Assembly (NCBI GenBank): GCA_902587515.1
Contig: CACILM010000002.1
Location: forward strand, 151,900 to 215,899
Reading direction: 5' to 3'
Source: an uncultured Pelagibacteraceae bacterium
GTDB lineage: Bacteria; Pseudomonadota; Alphaproteobacteria; Pelagibacterales; Pelagibacteraceae
Length of the DNA stretch: 64,000 nt
The number at the start of each line of letters is the position of its first letter. Position 1 is the stretch's first letter. The translations under genes and the position numbers were made by a program. Below the pieces are notes generated by a model that ran no database searches, was not told the DNA's origin, and was given only the letters and a program-made list of their open reading frames with translations. Of the stretch, positions 38,801 through 48,690 are shown piece by piece.

Positions 38801-39823
38801 ATGAAAAAAGTCATTGTTACAGGTGGATCAGGCTTTATAGGGACCAACTTAGTAAATTATTTAATCAAAAAAAAATTTTTTGTTATAAATATTGATAAAC
38901 TGACATACTCCTCAAATAAATATAATGGTAAAATAAGAAATAAGCTAAATTACAAGTTTTTCAAAATTGATATTAATAACAAAAAAAAACTTAATACTTT
39001 AATTAAAAGATATAAGCCCAAAGCAATTTTTAATTTAGCGGCTGAAACTCATGTCGATAGATCTATTGATGGGCCAAAACCATTTATACATACAAATATA
39101 AATGGTACTTTTAATTTATTAGAATGTTTAAGGGAACTAAAAAAGAAAATAAAGATTAAACTTATTCATATATCTACTGATGAAGTGTATGGTGACATAA
39201 AAAATAATTTAAGGTCAAATGAAAATAAGAATTACGAACCAAGCTCACCTTATTCAGCGTCTAAAGCTGCTGCCGATCATTTAATTAATTCTTATGTGAG
39301 AACGTATAAAATTAATGCAGTAATTTCAAATTGTTGCAATAATTATGGTCCATATCAATTTCCTGAAAAACTTATTCCAAAAATGATCACAAATATCATT
39401 AATAATAAAAATCTGCCAATTTATGCAAGAGGTAAAAATTCCAGAGAGTGGATACATGTTGAAGACCATTGCAAAGCCTTATTCACGCTATATTTGAAAG
39501 GTAAAAATGGTGAAAATTATAACGTGGGTTCAGGAAAAAATTTAAAAAATATAGACTTAGTAAAAAAAATTTTGAGAATTTTTAAAAAAATGAAATATAA
39601 AATTGGTAATAAAACTAAAATAAAATATGTTAAGGATAGACCGGGCCATGATTTCAGATACGCATTAAACAGTAAGAAGATAAGATTAAAATTGAAGTGG
39701 AGGCCTGAAATAAAGTTTGATGAGGGACTGGAAAATACAGTTGAGTGGTATTTAAAAAATGAATTTTTTTTAAATAAGATTTCTAAAAAGAAATATGAAA
39801 GCCGTTTGGGCTTAAATGTATGA
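38801..39823 (+). CDS. rfbB: dTDP-glucose 4,6-dehydratase (start corrected from 38738)
   Basis: VTGGSGFIGTNLVNYL, NLAAETHVDRSIDGP, HISTDEVYGD, CCNNYGPYQFPEKLIP. Confidence 0.93.
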   Translation: MKKVIVTGGSGFIGTNLVNYLIKKKFFVINIDKLTYSSNKYNGKIRNKLNYKFFKIDINNKKKLNTLIKRYKPKAIFNLAAETHVDRSIDGPKPFIHTNINGTFNLLECLRELKKKIKIKLIHISTDEVYGDIKNNLRSNENKNYEPSSPYSASKAAADHLINSYVRTYKINAVISNCCNNYGPYQFPEKLIPKMITNIINNKNLPIYARGKNSREWIHVEDHCKALFTLYLKGKNGENYNVGSGKNLKNIDLVKKILRIFKKMKYKIGNKTKIKYVKDRPGHDFRYALNSKKIRLKLKWRPEIKFDEGLENTVEWYLKNEFFLNKISKKKYESRLGLNV

Positions 39824-40683
39824 TTAAAAAAGGCATAATATTAGCTGGAGGTAAAGGAACAAGAATGAGTCCTCTGACTAAGGCGGTAAACAAACAGCTT
39901 CTACCATTGTATGATAAGCCTTTAATTTTTTATCCTTTATCTGCTCTTATGTTAGCTGGAATAAGAGATATACTTATAATTGTTAATAAAGGCCAATTAA
40001 ATCAATTTAGAAAAATTTTACCTGAAAATAATAATCTTGGGATTAAAATTCAATATAAAGAACAACAAAACCCTAATGGGCTACCTGAGGCATTTATAAT
40101 TGGAGAAAAATTTATAGGAAAAAATAGTGTGGCCTTAATTTTAGGTGATAATTTTTTTTATGGTCAAAGTCTTACAAAAATATTGAAGAAAAATATTAAT
40201 CAAAAAAAAGGAGCAAAAATTTTTCTTCATCCTGTTAAAAATCCAAGTTCTTATGGAGTGGCCACAATTAATAAAAAAAAACAAGTTTTAAAATTAGTTG
40301 AAAAGCCGAAAAAAACTAAATCTAATTTAGCTGTAACTGGATTGTACTTTTTTGATAATAATGTTGTAAAACTAAGCAAAAAATTAAAACCTTCTTCTAG
40401 AGGAGAAATTGAAATTATTGATTTACTCAACATTTATAAGAAAAAAAAATTACTTAAAGCTGATTTTATTGGCAGAGGGGGGTCATGGTTGGATACGGGA
40501 AATATAAATGATTTCAATGATGCATCTAATTTCATTTATACGATAGAAAACCGACAAGGACTTAAAATTGCTTGTTTAGAAGAAATTTCTATTAATAATA
40601 AATGGATAGGAAAAAAAGATATACAAAGATCAATAAAATTTTACGGAAATTGTGATTACTCAAGATATTTAAAAAAACTTTAG
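39820..40683 (+). CDS. rfbA: glucose-1-phosphate thymidylyltransferase
   Basis: GIILAGGKGTRMSPLTKAVNKQLLPLYDKPLIFYPLSALMLAGI. Confidence 0.95.
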   Translation: MIKKGIILAGGKGTRMSPLTKAVNKQLLPLYDKPLIFYPLSALMLAGIRDILIIVNKGQLNQFRKILPENNNLGIKIQYKEQQNPNGLPEAFIIGEKFIGKNSVALILGDNFFYGQSLTKILKKNINQKKGAKIFLHPVKNPSSYGVATINKKKQVLKLVEKPKKTKSNLAVTGLYFFDNNVVKLSKKLKPSSRGEIEIIDLLNIYKKKKLLKADFIGRGGSWLDTGNINDFNDASNFIYTIENRQGLKIACLEEISINNKWIGKKDIQRSIKFYGNCDYSRYLKKL

Positions 40684-40684
40684 A

Positions 40685-41527
40685 ATGAATTCTCATAAAA
40701 TTTTTTGTATGTGTCTAAATTCACATCACTTAGAAAATCTTAAAAAATTGGAATATATACCAGTTGGTCTAGGGGGGGAAAATTACGACTCTGAGTGGCT
40801 AAGAGATGACACAGGAGATAATATCAGTTCAAAAAATCCTTTTTACGGTGAGTATACTTTTTATTATTGGGTTTGGAAAAACTTTTTAAAAGATTATCCT
40901 GATAATCAGTGGCTTGGCTTCTGCGGATATAGGTATCATTGGTCTCAAAAAAGTACAACTAGCTCTGAAGAGATAAATAAAATTGTCAATAAAGAAAATT
41001 TCCAAGATTACGTGTTAAAAAAAATTCCCACTGAATGGAGTGATTACGATGCTATTCTAGGCGAAGAAATCATACTTAAAAAATATAAAATTAGTAAAAT
41101 TATCAAGCATGCTCCTAAGAAATTTTTAAAAAACCCTAAATTTTTTCTTAAAAAAAATCAAAATATAAAATTACATTTTGACGTGTTTCATGGAGAAGGG
41201 ATAATTGATAGAGCAATCTCTTTTCTAGATAAAAAAGAAAAAACTGATTTTGAAAGATTTGTAAATCAAAAAAACTCATTCAACAGAGAAAATTTGTTTT
41301 TTTGTAAATCTAAAAAGTTAATGAATGATTATTTTAACTCAGTGTTTTCTTGGCTAGAAAAATGTGAAAATGAATTTGGGTTTGAACTTGAGGGTTATTC
41401 GTTAAAAAGGTTATATGCATTTTTAGCAGAAAGATATCTCTCATACTGGTTTCAAAAATACTCTAAATATAGAACTTGGCCAATTTTTTTTTATGATACA
41501 AATAAAAATAGGATAAAAATTAAATGA
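40685..41527 (+). CDS. DUF4422-like glycosyltransferase candidate
   Basis: DDTGDNISSKNPFYGEYTFYYWVWKN, FCGYRYHW patterns. Confidence 0.6.
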   Translation: MNSHKIFCMCLNSHHLENLKKLEYIPVGLGGENYDSEWLRDDTGDNISSKNPFYGEYTFYYWVWKNFLKDYPDNQWLGFCGYRYHWSQKSTTSSEEINKIVNKENFQDYVLKKIPTEWSDYDAILGEEIILKKYKISKIIKHAPKKFLKNPKFFLKKNQNIKLHFDVFHGEGIIDRAISFLDKKEKTDFERFVNQKNSFNRENLFFCKSKKLMNDYFNSVFSWLEKCENEFGFELEGYSLKRLYAFLAERYLSYWFQKYSKYRTWPIFFYDTNKNRIKIK

Positions 41528-42315
41528 AGTTATTAAACGCTTTTTTAAAATCAAAATTTTACGATAATCTAAATCCCTTTTTGGCCAAAAAAATTTTTAA
41601 AATATTTAAGATCTTTTTTGTCGAAACTAACCTTCAAAACTTGCCAGATGTAAATTACCCTTTGACAAATATTAAATCTGAATTAGAAAAATCAAAATTG
41701 GAAAAAAAAAATAATTTAAGACCATACATAACATACACACATTTACCTGACTTACTAGAAGTTTTGACTGATAGAATTAAGAAAATTAATTTTATTGATG
41801 TAGGGGCGGGTAATTTAAACTTATATTATTATTTAAAAAAAAATTTTGAAAATATAAATTATTTATTTAGGGATCAAAAAGAAGTGGAAACTTGTGTTAT
41901 AGAATTTATTAAAAATGAAAAATTGAAAAATATTTCTGTAGTTGATGTTGACTCGCTTGATTTAATAAACATTGCCTATTTTGGAAGTTCTTTACAATAT
42001 ATTAAGAATTATAAAAGAGAGCTCAAATTTTTTTTTAAAAAATCAAATTATATATTGATTTCACAATCCCCTTTTTTCTTAAACGATAAAAGTGAAGAGA
42101 GGATTATTGTAAAACAATTAAATATGCATCCAAATATTAATTATCTCTATATTTTTAATTACAAAAAATTTCTTAATTTTATGACAGAAAATAATTATAA
42201 TTTAGTTGAAAAAAATATAAATAATGTAACAAAATTTTTAAATTTTAAAAATTTCTCAAAAGATTTTTATACAGATATTAATATGTATGACCTTTTGTTT
42301 AAATTAAAAAGATGA
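41524..42315 (+). CDS. hypothetical protein, putative methyltransferase
   Basis: INFIDVGAGNLNLYYYL motif I-like; in glycan cluster. Confidence 0.5.
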   Translation: MKLLNAFLKSKFYDNLNPFLAKKIFKIFKIFFVETNLQNLPDVNYPLTNIKSELEKSKLEKKNNLRPYITYTHLPDLLEVLTDRIKKINFIDVGAGNLNLYYYLKKNFENINYLFRDQKEVETCVIEFIKNEKLKNISVVDVDSLDLINIAYFGSSLQYIKNYKRELKFFFKKSNYILISQSPFFLNDKSEERIIVKQLNMHPNINYLYIFNYKKFLNFMTENNYNLVEKNINNVTKFLNFKNFSKDFYTDINMYDLLFKLKR

Positions 42316-43034
42316 TGAGGAAAAACAAAATTTTAGTTACCGGTGGTTCAGGTAGATTTGGAAAAATTTTAAAGAAACAAAATTTTAAGGAATATATTTT
42401 TCCAAATAAAAAGGAATTAGATATAACTAATATCAAGTCTATCAAAAATTTCATTTTAAAAACAAAACCTAAAATAATTATTCATCTCGCAGGACTCTCT
42501 CGGCCTGTTCAATTGCATGAGTCAAATTCAATAGAAAGTATTAATTTAAATATTATTGGAACAAGTAATTTAGTAATGGTTTGCAAAAAATATAATATAA
42601 AGTTTGTCTATTTCTCTACTAATTATGTTTATCCTGGCACAAAAGGTAATTATAAAGAAACTGACCCGGTTTTACCTTTTAATAACTATGGATGGTCAAA
42701 ACTCGGGGGTGAGTCAGCTGTTCACATGTACAAAAACTCTCTTATTTTAAGAATTTGTATGACTGAAAAACCTTTTATTCATAGAAATGCTCTTTCAGAC
42801 GTATATTTCAATTTTATTTTTCAAGAGGAGGTAGCAAAAATAATTCCTCAATTAATTAAACTAAAAGGCGTCTTGAATGTTGGAGGCCCAATAAGCACCA
42901 TATATAGCTTTGCTAAAAAACATAATTCAAATGTCAAAAAAATTTCATTAAAAAAAATTAAAACTATTGTTTTTAAAAAGAATATGTCAATGAATGTGAA
43001 AAAATTTAACAAAATATACAAAAAGAAAATATAA
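42312..43034 (+). CDS. RmlD-like NAD-dependent sugar-nucleotide reductase
   Basis: VTGGSGRFGKIL, HLAGLSRPVQLHESN, FSTNYVYPG. Confidence 0.75.
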   Translation: MMRKNKILVTGGSGRFGKILKKQNFKEYIFPNKKELDITNIKSIKNFILKTKPKIIIHLAGLSRPVQLHESNSIESINLNIIGTSNLVMVCKKYNIKFVYFSTNYVYPGTKGNYKETDPVLPFNNYGWSKLGGESAVHMYKNSLILRICMTEKPFIHRNALSDVYFNFIFQEEVAKIIPQLIKLKGVLNVGGPISTIYSFAKKHNSNVKKISLKKIKTIVFKKNMSMNVKKFNKIYKKKI

Positions 43035-43072
43035 CATCTATTATTTAAAAAAATTTATGATATCAGTTAAAT

Positions 43073-44221
43073 ATGTCTTTTAAAGATTTACCAATAATGC
43101 AAGATAAAAAAAAAGGTGTTCTCCTTTTTTATCCATATGTTTCAAAAAAATCTGGTCTCAATGTTAAAAAAAAACTTGCAGGAAGATGGCTTGGGCAAGG
43201 ACCTATGGTTGATAAATTTGAAAATGAATTTAGAAAAAAGTTTGCGAAAAACTGTTCAGTAATCGCAACTGGATCAGGTACTGACTCCCTTCACTTAGCT
43301 TATATTTTAGCAGGTCTTAAAAAAGGAGATGAAGTTATTACAACAATTTTTACTTGTACGGCTACAAATATTCCAATGCTTTATATGGGCCTTAAAATTA
43401 AATTTGCCGATATAGAAATAGAAACAATGAATATAAGTGTTCAAAGTGTAAAAAAATTAATTACCAAAAAAACTAAAGCAATAGTATGTGTGCACTATGG
43501 AGGTTTACCGTGTGACATGGATGAGCTTAGAAGTATTGCAAAAAAAAATAATATTATTTTAATTGAGGATGCTGCTCATGCCCTAGGAGCAAAATATAAG
43601 GGTAAAACAATTGGTGGCCTTAGTGACTTTTCAACATTCAGCTTTCAAGCAATAAAACACTTCACTACTGGCGATGGAGGTATTTTAACAATAAAAAATA
43701 AAAAATTAGAAGACAAGGCTAAAAGAATCAGATGGTTCGGCATAGATAGAAAAAAGAAACAGCAAGGTATATGGAAAAATGATGTTCATGAAGTAGGCTA
43801 CAAATATCAAATGACTGACATCGCCGCAACTATGGGCTGTGACTCCTTAAGAGAATTCAATCAAATTATAAAACACAGGAAAAAAATCTATAAAACGTAC
43901 TTAAATGAATTGTCAAAAAATAAAAAAGTAAAATGCATACATGATTATGACAAGAAAAAGAGCCATGGAGCCTGGCTATTTACAATAAGTATTAATAACA
44001 AAGATTTTGTTCAAAGGAAATTGAGAGATCATAATATTGAAACCAATCAAGTGCATTTTAGAAATGATCGATACTCTATTTTCAAAAAGTATGTTAAAGG
44101 AAAGAAATTTCCTAACATGGACTATTTAGAAAATAGATATTTAGTACTTCCTTTACATCATAAAGTTACTGTTAAGGATGCAAAATATATAAGTGAGCTT
44201 GTAAATAAATACGCTAAATAA
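43073..44221 (+). CDS. DegT/DnrJ/EryC1/StrS aminotransferase
   Basis: GSGTDSLHLAY, VHYGGLPCDMDEL, LIEDAAHALGAKYKGK, SFQAIKHFTTGDGG. Confidence 0.93.
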   Translation: MSFKDLPIMQDKKKGVLLFYPYVSKKSGLNVKKKLAGRWLGQGPMVDKFENEFRKKFAKNCSVIATGSGTDSLHLAYILAGLKKGDEVITTIFTCTATNIPMLYMGLKIKFADIEIETMNISVQSVKKLITKKTKAIVCVHYGGLPCDMDELRSIAKKNNIILIEDAAHALGAKYKGKTIGGLSDFSTFSFQAIKHFTTGDGGILTIKNKKLEDKAKRIRWFGIDRKKKQQGIWKNDVHEVGYKYQMTDIAATMGCDSLREFNQIIKHRKKIYKTYLNELSKNKKVKCIHDYDKKKSHGAWLFTISINNKDFVQRKLRDHNIETNQVHFRNDRYSIFKKYVKGKKFPNMDYLENRYLVLPLHHKVTVKDAKYISELVNKYAK

Positions 44222-44919
44222 TGCATATATCTGCTTTAAATAGTTTTCTAGATTTTAAAAAAAATTATCTAAATGATATTAAAAGTGAAATTAAAATAGT
44301 TGAGATTGGGTCGCAGTCAATTAATGAAAGTATAAAAAAACTTTTAGATAAAAACCACAAGTATATTGGGGTTGATATAGTTAAGGGTAATAATGTCGAC
44401 ATAGTACTTGAAGATCCGTATAAATTGCCCTTCGAAAAAGATAGCATAGACTTAGTGATATCAATTTCAACTTTCGAACATACAGAATTTTTTTGGCTTA
44501 GTTACTTAGAAATTTTAAGAATTTTAAAACCAACTGGATTATTTTTTTTAAATGCTCCTTCTAATTCAAATTATCACAGACACTCAAGTGATAATTGGAG
44601 ATTTTACCCAGATAGTAGCAAAGCTCTAGAAAATTGGGGCCATCGAAACAATTTTAAACCTAAAGTTTTAGAACATTTTACAAATTATGAAAATGGTAGA
44701 GATATCTGGAATGACTATGTTTCAATAACCATCAAAGATGAAAAGTTTCAAAATATGTATTCAAGAAGAATATTAGATACTAAATTAAATTTTACAAATG
44801 GTCGTAAAAATAATTCAGATAAATTAATCAATTATATGGAAACCCCACAAGATCAAAATAATTGGGGATGGAAGCTTTACTATAAATACAGAAAATTTTT
44901 AGATAAAATAAAATTCTAA
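44221..44919 (+). CDS. SAM-dependent methyltransferase
   Basis: KIVEIGSQSINES, DLVISISTFEHTEFFW, LNAPSN. Confidence 0.75.
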   Translation: MHISALNSFLDFKKNYLNDIKSEIKIVEIGSQSINESIKKLLDKNHKYIGVDIVKGNNVDIVLEDPYKLPFEKDSIDLVISISTFEHTEFFWLSYLEILRILKPTGLFFLNAPSNSNYHRHSSDNWRFYPDSSKALENWGHRNNFKPKVLEHFTNYENGRDIWNDYVSITIKDEKFQNMYSRRILDTKLNFTNGRKNNSDKLINYMETPQDQNNWGWKLYYKYRKFLDKIKF

Positions 44920-44928
44920 AATTAATAT

Positions 44929-45005
44929 TGGTAGCGAGGGGCGGATTCGAACCGCCGACCCCAGGCTTATGAGTCCTGTGCTCTAACCAACTGAGCTACC
45001 TCGCC
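44929..45005 (-). tRNA. tRNA-Met (anticodon CAT, elongator-like)
   Basis: Reverse strand GGCGAGGTAGCTCAGTTGGTTAGAGCACAGGACTCATAAGCCTGGGGTCGGCGGTTCGAATCCGCCCCTCGCTACCA folds as a cloverleaf with encoded CCA. Confidence 0.95.
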
Positions 45006-45035
45006 TTATTTAAGTTTATTTCATTTATAATAGTT

Positions 45036-45836
45036 TTAATTTTCAATCAAATGTTTTAATTGACTCTTGGAATAAAGATATAAATAACACTTGAAATTTG
45101 GATTTTTACTATGTTCAATATCCTTATCTAAAATTTTTATAGCTGGTTTTGGAAAATTAAATGGACTTTCTCTCAAATATGTAGGTCTAAAATCACCATC
45201 ATCTATTTCAATATTTGTGTTTAGAGCCTTGTTACTCAAAGAGGACTCGTAAGATGTAATTAGAATATATTTAATATCTGAATTTATAAAATTTTGTAAG
45301 AACTTTTTCACATTTTTATTTGATAAATGAACCAAACAGTCTCTGCACAACATAAGGTCAGCATTTGGAAGTTTATCTTTCAATAAATCGATATTAATAA
45401 AATTTACATTTGAACTTTTATTTTTTTTTTTATTTTCACTAATTAGCTCAGTAACTATATCACCTCCAATATAAACAATGTCATCATTGATGACGCTTTG
45501 AATCCAGGTAAAATCGCCACATGGGATATCTAAAAATTTTTTAATTTTATATTGTTCGATAATTTTTTTAATTTGCTCTCTAATATTTTTAGTGTTTTTT
45601 AATTCTGATCCTGGTCCTGAAACGCTTTCATTAGATGGCCAATAATGTGCGGAATAGATATAAGAAAATCTATCTTTAATTGATTTGTGATCAAATATTT
45701 TATTTCTAGATTTGATAAAATTTCTATAAGCAATTTTTTTGTCAATAAATCTTAATGGTTTTGATACTATTTTTAAAATAGTTTTCATTAGACCATTCTT
45801 TTTATAAAATTCCTTGTAACTATGAATAATTTTCAT
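45036..45836 (-). CDS. methyltransferase-like protein
   Basis: KKFLDIPCGDFTWIQSV, ADLMLCRDCLVHLS. Confidence 0.65.
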   Translation of the reverse strand: MKIIHSYKEFYKKNGLMKTILKIVSKPLRFIDKKIAYRNFIKSRNKIFDHKSIKDRFSYIYSAHYWPSNESVSGPGSELKNTKNIREQIKKIIEQYKIKKFLDIPCGDFTWIQSVINDDIVYIGGDIVTELISENKKKNKSSNVNFINIDLLKDKLPNADLMLCRDCLVHLSNKNVKKFLQNFINSDIKYILITSYESSLSNKALNTNIEIDDGDFRPTYLRESPFNFPKPAIKILDKDIEHSKNPNFKCYLYLYSKSQLKHLIEN

Positions 45837-45842
45837 TTGATA

Positions 45843-46931
45843 CTATAAAAATTTTTTTTCAAAAAAATTGAAATAATGTTCGTACACTTTATGTCTTAAA
45901 TAATAATAGCCCATCTTAATGAAGTTTTGATAATTATTTAAATAATCCCATAAAGAAAAAGCTAATTTTTGCTCTTTTTTTAAAAAAATATTTTGAAAAT
46001 TTTTTATTACCTTATTTTTTGTGTAATCTTTATATTTATTACGAATATTTAAAGATTTCTTTTTAAAATTTAAGATTATCTTTATTAATGAATTATAAGA
46101 ATAATATTCTATAAGTTGAATATTAGGAATACTGCAGCAATGTGCTCTATGTCTGTTAAATTTATACGAAATTATTCTTTTATTTTCTATAGCGAATTCA
46201 CCGATAGATAATCCAAATGACTCACCTAAACTTCTTGCATAAATCATTGCATCACAAGAATTTATAAATTTTTTTTTGTAATCATCGTTTAAAGTGCCTT
46301 TTAGAAATTTAATTTGTTTATGATTATAAAATTTTTTTATATTTAAAAAAATAAAAACTATATCTTTTCTTTTTTTAACTATATCTATAATTGCAGATTG
46401 AACAAATTTTAAATCAAAGCTACTTTCTCCGCCATAACAACCAAATATTAATTTATCTTTATTAATTTTCAATTGTTTATTTAAATTGGTTTTATTTTTT
46501 GTCACTTCTGTGATTAATGGTACAAAAGATATTTTATTATTAGAAAAATTTTTACTTAACCATTCAGAAACATAAGCATATCTATGTCCGTGGGTTTGAT
46601 TAAGTTTTTGAGGATAAACGCTGTGCACAAGTGTTTTAATTTTACTTGATACCCAGTCATTTTTTTCTCCACTTTTTTGCACATATATATAATCTATTAA
46701 AAGTTTTTTTTTATAACTTTCAATTTCTTTAAAATATGTAATTCCAATTACTTTAAATTTTTTTTTAAACTTATTAATTACTTCTTTTTGGTTACGATAG
46801 TTTTTTTTATTATAAAAAATAATAGATTTATTTTTAAGTATTTTTTTATTTTGAAAAGCAAATTGATAAGTAGAATTGGAAACTCCTCTATAATTCATTT
46901 CGTCAATATAGAAAGCAATATTCATTATCAA
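45843..46931 (-). CDS. glycosyltransferase-like protein
   Basis: HSVYPQKLNQTHGHRYAYVSEWLS, CDAMIYARSLGESFGLSIGEFAI. Confidence 0.65.
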   Translation of the reverse strand: MIMNIAFYIDEMNYRGVSNSTYQFAFQNKKILKNKSIIFYNKKNYRNQKEVINKFKKKFKVIGITYFKEIESYKKKLLIDYIYVQKSGEKNDWVSSKIKTLVHSVYPQKLNQTHGHRYAYVSEWLSKNFSNNKISFVPLITEVTKNKTNLNKQLKINKDKLIFGCYGGESSFDLKFVQSAIIDIVKKRKDIVFIFLNIKKFYNHKQIKFLKGTLNDDYKKKFINSCDAMIYARSLGESFGLSIGEFAIENKRIISYKFNRHRAHCCSIPNIQLIEYYSYNSLIKIILNFKKKSLNIRNKYKDYTKNKVIKNFQNIFLKKEQKLAFSLWDYLNNYQNFIKMGYYYLRHKVYEHYFNFFEKKFL

Positions 46932-47015
46932 GTATTTACTTGAATAATGATTTATTTAAAACTTTAATTATTATAACTTGTTGGAAAATGTATAAAAAAT
47001 ACTAAAAATTAATAT

Positions 47016-47198
47016 TTATAGAGTTAAAATTATTCCAAAAACTGTTACTGCTGAAACTGCCGCTACACTTAAGGCTACGTTTCTATTTCTTTCAATTTTC
47101 TTCTCCTCATTGATTCTTGACAATAGGTCAGTAAGCTTGACTTTACTTTGTTGTCTCATATCCTGAGCGTTATTTTCGAATTTATATTGCGAACTCAT
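47016..47198 (-). CDS. small protein with C-terminal TM helix
   Basis: 60 aa; NVALSVAAVSAVTVFGIILTL. Confidence 0.5.
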   Translation of the reverse strand: MSSQYKFENNAQDMRQQSKVKLTDLLSRINEEKKIERNRNVALSVAAVSAVTVFGIILTL

Positions 47199-47299
47199 AA
47201 TTTAATTAAATCACATGACAAAAAAATTTAAATTAATTGTTAGATCAAAATGGTCTGTGAAAGGTATTTTGACCCAAAATGATTAAAATCTTCTTTAAT

Positions 47300-48640
47300 T
47301 TATTTAGATTTTACAAAATTTGAGATTCCAGTTCTTAATTTTTCAATAATCTCATCAATGTGTTTTTTTTCACAAATGAATGGAGGAGCTATTATTAAGG
47401 CATCACCAGTCGGCTTAATGTTTAAACCAGCTTTATAACATTCTTTGTAGACTTGAAATCCAGCTTTACCAGGTTTCTCTCTCATTTGAATATCTATTCC
47501 ACCTAAAAAACCGTAACCTCTTATACTTTCAATACATTTTAAATCTTTTAAAGAGTGAAGTCCATCTTGAAAATAATCTGAAAGATTTTTAACTCTGTTA
47601 AAAATATCCTCTTTTTCAAAAATTTCTTGTACTGCTAAAGCTGCAGAAACAGCTACAGGAATTCCAGAATAAGTATAACCATGAAATAACTCTATTGTAC
47701 CATCCGGTGACGCATTCATAACTTGATCATATATTTTCTCTCTAACTGCAACTACACCCATTGGAACAATACCATTTGTTGTTGCTTTAGCCATTGTAAT
47801 CAAATCAGGGGTTACTCCAAACTCTTGAGAGGCAAAAGCTGAACCAGTTCTTCCCCAACCAGTAACTACCTCATCAAAAATTAAAAGTATTCCATGTTTG
47901 TCACAGATTTTTCTCAGCCTTTGTAAATAACCTTTTGGGGGCACTAAAGTGCCTGTAGAGCCAGCTATAGGCTCAACAATACATGCTGCAATATTTTCTC
48001 CACCAATTTCACTAGCAATCTTTTCTAGATCATCTGCTAACTCACCACCGGTTTCTGGCTGACCCTTTACAAATTTATGTTCGGGAAGGAACGTGTGTCT
48101 CATATGTTTTACTCCTGGCATTAAAATATTTGTAAAAACTTTAACATTATTGAGAATTCCCCCAACTGTTAATGAACCTATGTTCATTCCATGATAACCT
48201 CTATCACGACCAATAAAACGACATCTGTTATCCTCACCTTTTGCTTTAAAATAAGCAATTGCTATTTTGATTGCTGTTTCCACAGCTGTAGAACCACATA
48301 TTGTGTAAAAAATTCTATTTAAGTCCTCAGGAGTTTTCTGAGCAATTTTAGTAGCTAGCTCAAAAGATCCGCCGTATCCTTGCTGGAAAGGCATAGTGTA
48401 ATCTAATTTTTCTAATTGGTTTTTGATTGCATCAATTATTTCCTTTCTACCGTGACCTAAAGGATTACAATATAGGCCAGAACTTCCATCAATTAAAGTA
48501 TGACCCTCGTGAGTATTTAAATAAACTCCTTTTGCATTAGCAATAAGTCTTGGATTTTTTTTAAAATCTTTATTAGAGGAGAATGGCATCCAATGCTCAT
48601 TTAAAGAATTAGGTATATCTGGGCTATTAGATGATTTCAT
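47300..48640 (-). CDS. class III PLP-dependent aminotransferase
   Basis: GRDRGYHGMNIGSLTVGG, LIFDEVVTGWGRTG, MAKATTNG; start trimmed to the MKSSNSPD Met. Confidence 0.9.
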   Translation of the reverse strand: MKSSNSPDIPNSLNEHWMPFSSNKDFKKNPRLIANAKGVYLNTHEGHTLIDGSSGLYCNPLGHGRKEIIDAIKNQLEKLDYTMPFQQGYGGSFELATKIAQKTPEDLNRIFYTICGSTAVETAIKIAIAYFKAKGEDNRCRFIGRDRGYHGMNIGSLTVGGILNNVKVFTNILMPGVKHMRHTFLPEHKFVKGQPETGGELADDLEKIASEIGGENIAACIVEPIAGSTGTLVPPKGYLQRLRKICDKHGILLIFDEVVTGWGRTGSAFASQEFGVTPDLITMAKATTNGIVPMGVVAVREKIYDQVMNASPDGTIELFHGYTYSGIPVAVSAALAVQEIFEKEDIFNRVKNLSDYFQDGLHSLKDLKCIESIRGYGFLGGIDIQMREKPGKAGFQVYKECYKAGLNIKPTGDALIIAPPFICEKKHIDEIIEKLRTGISNFVKSK

Positions 48641-48690
48641 ATGGTCAATCATATAGTATATCATTGATAATAGAAACATTTAATTATCAA

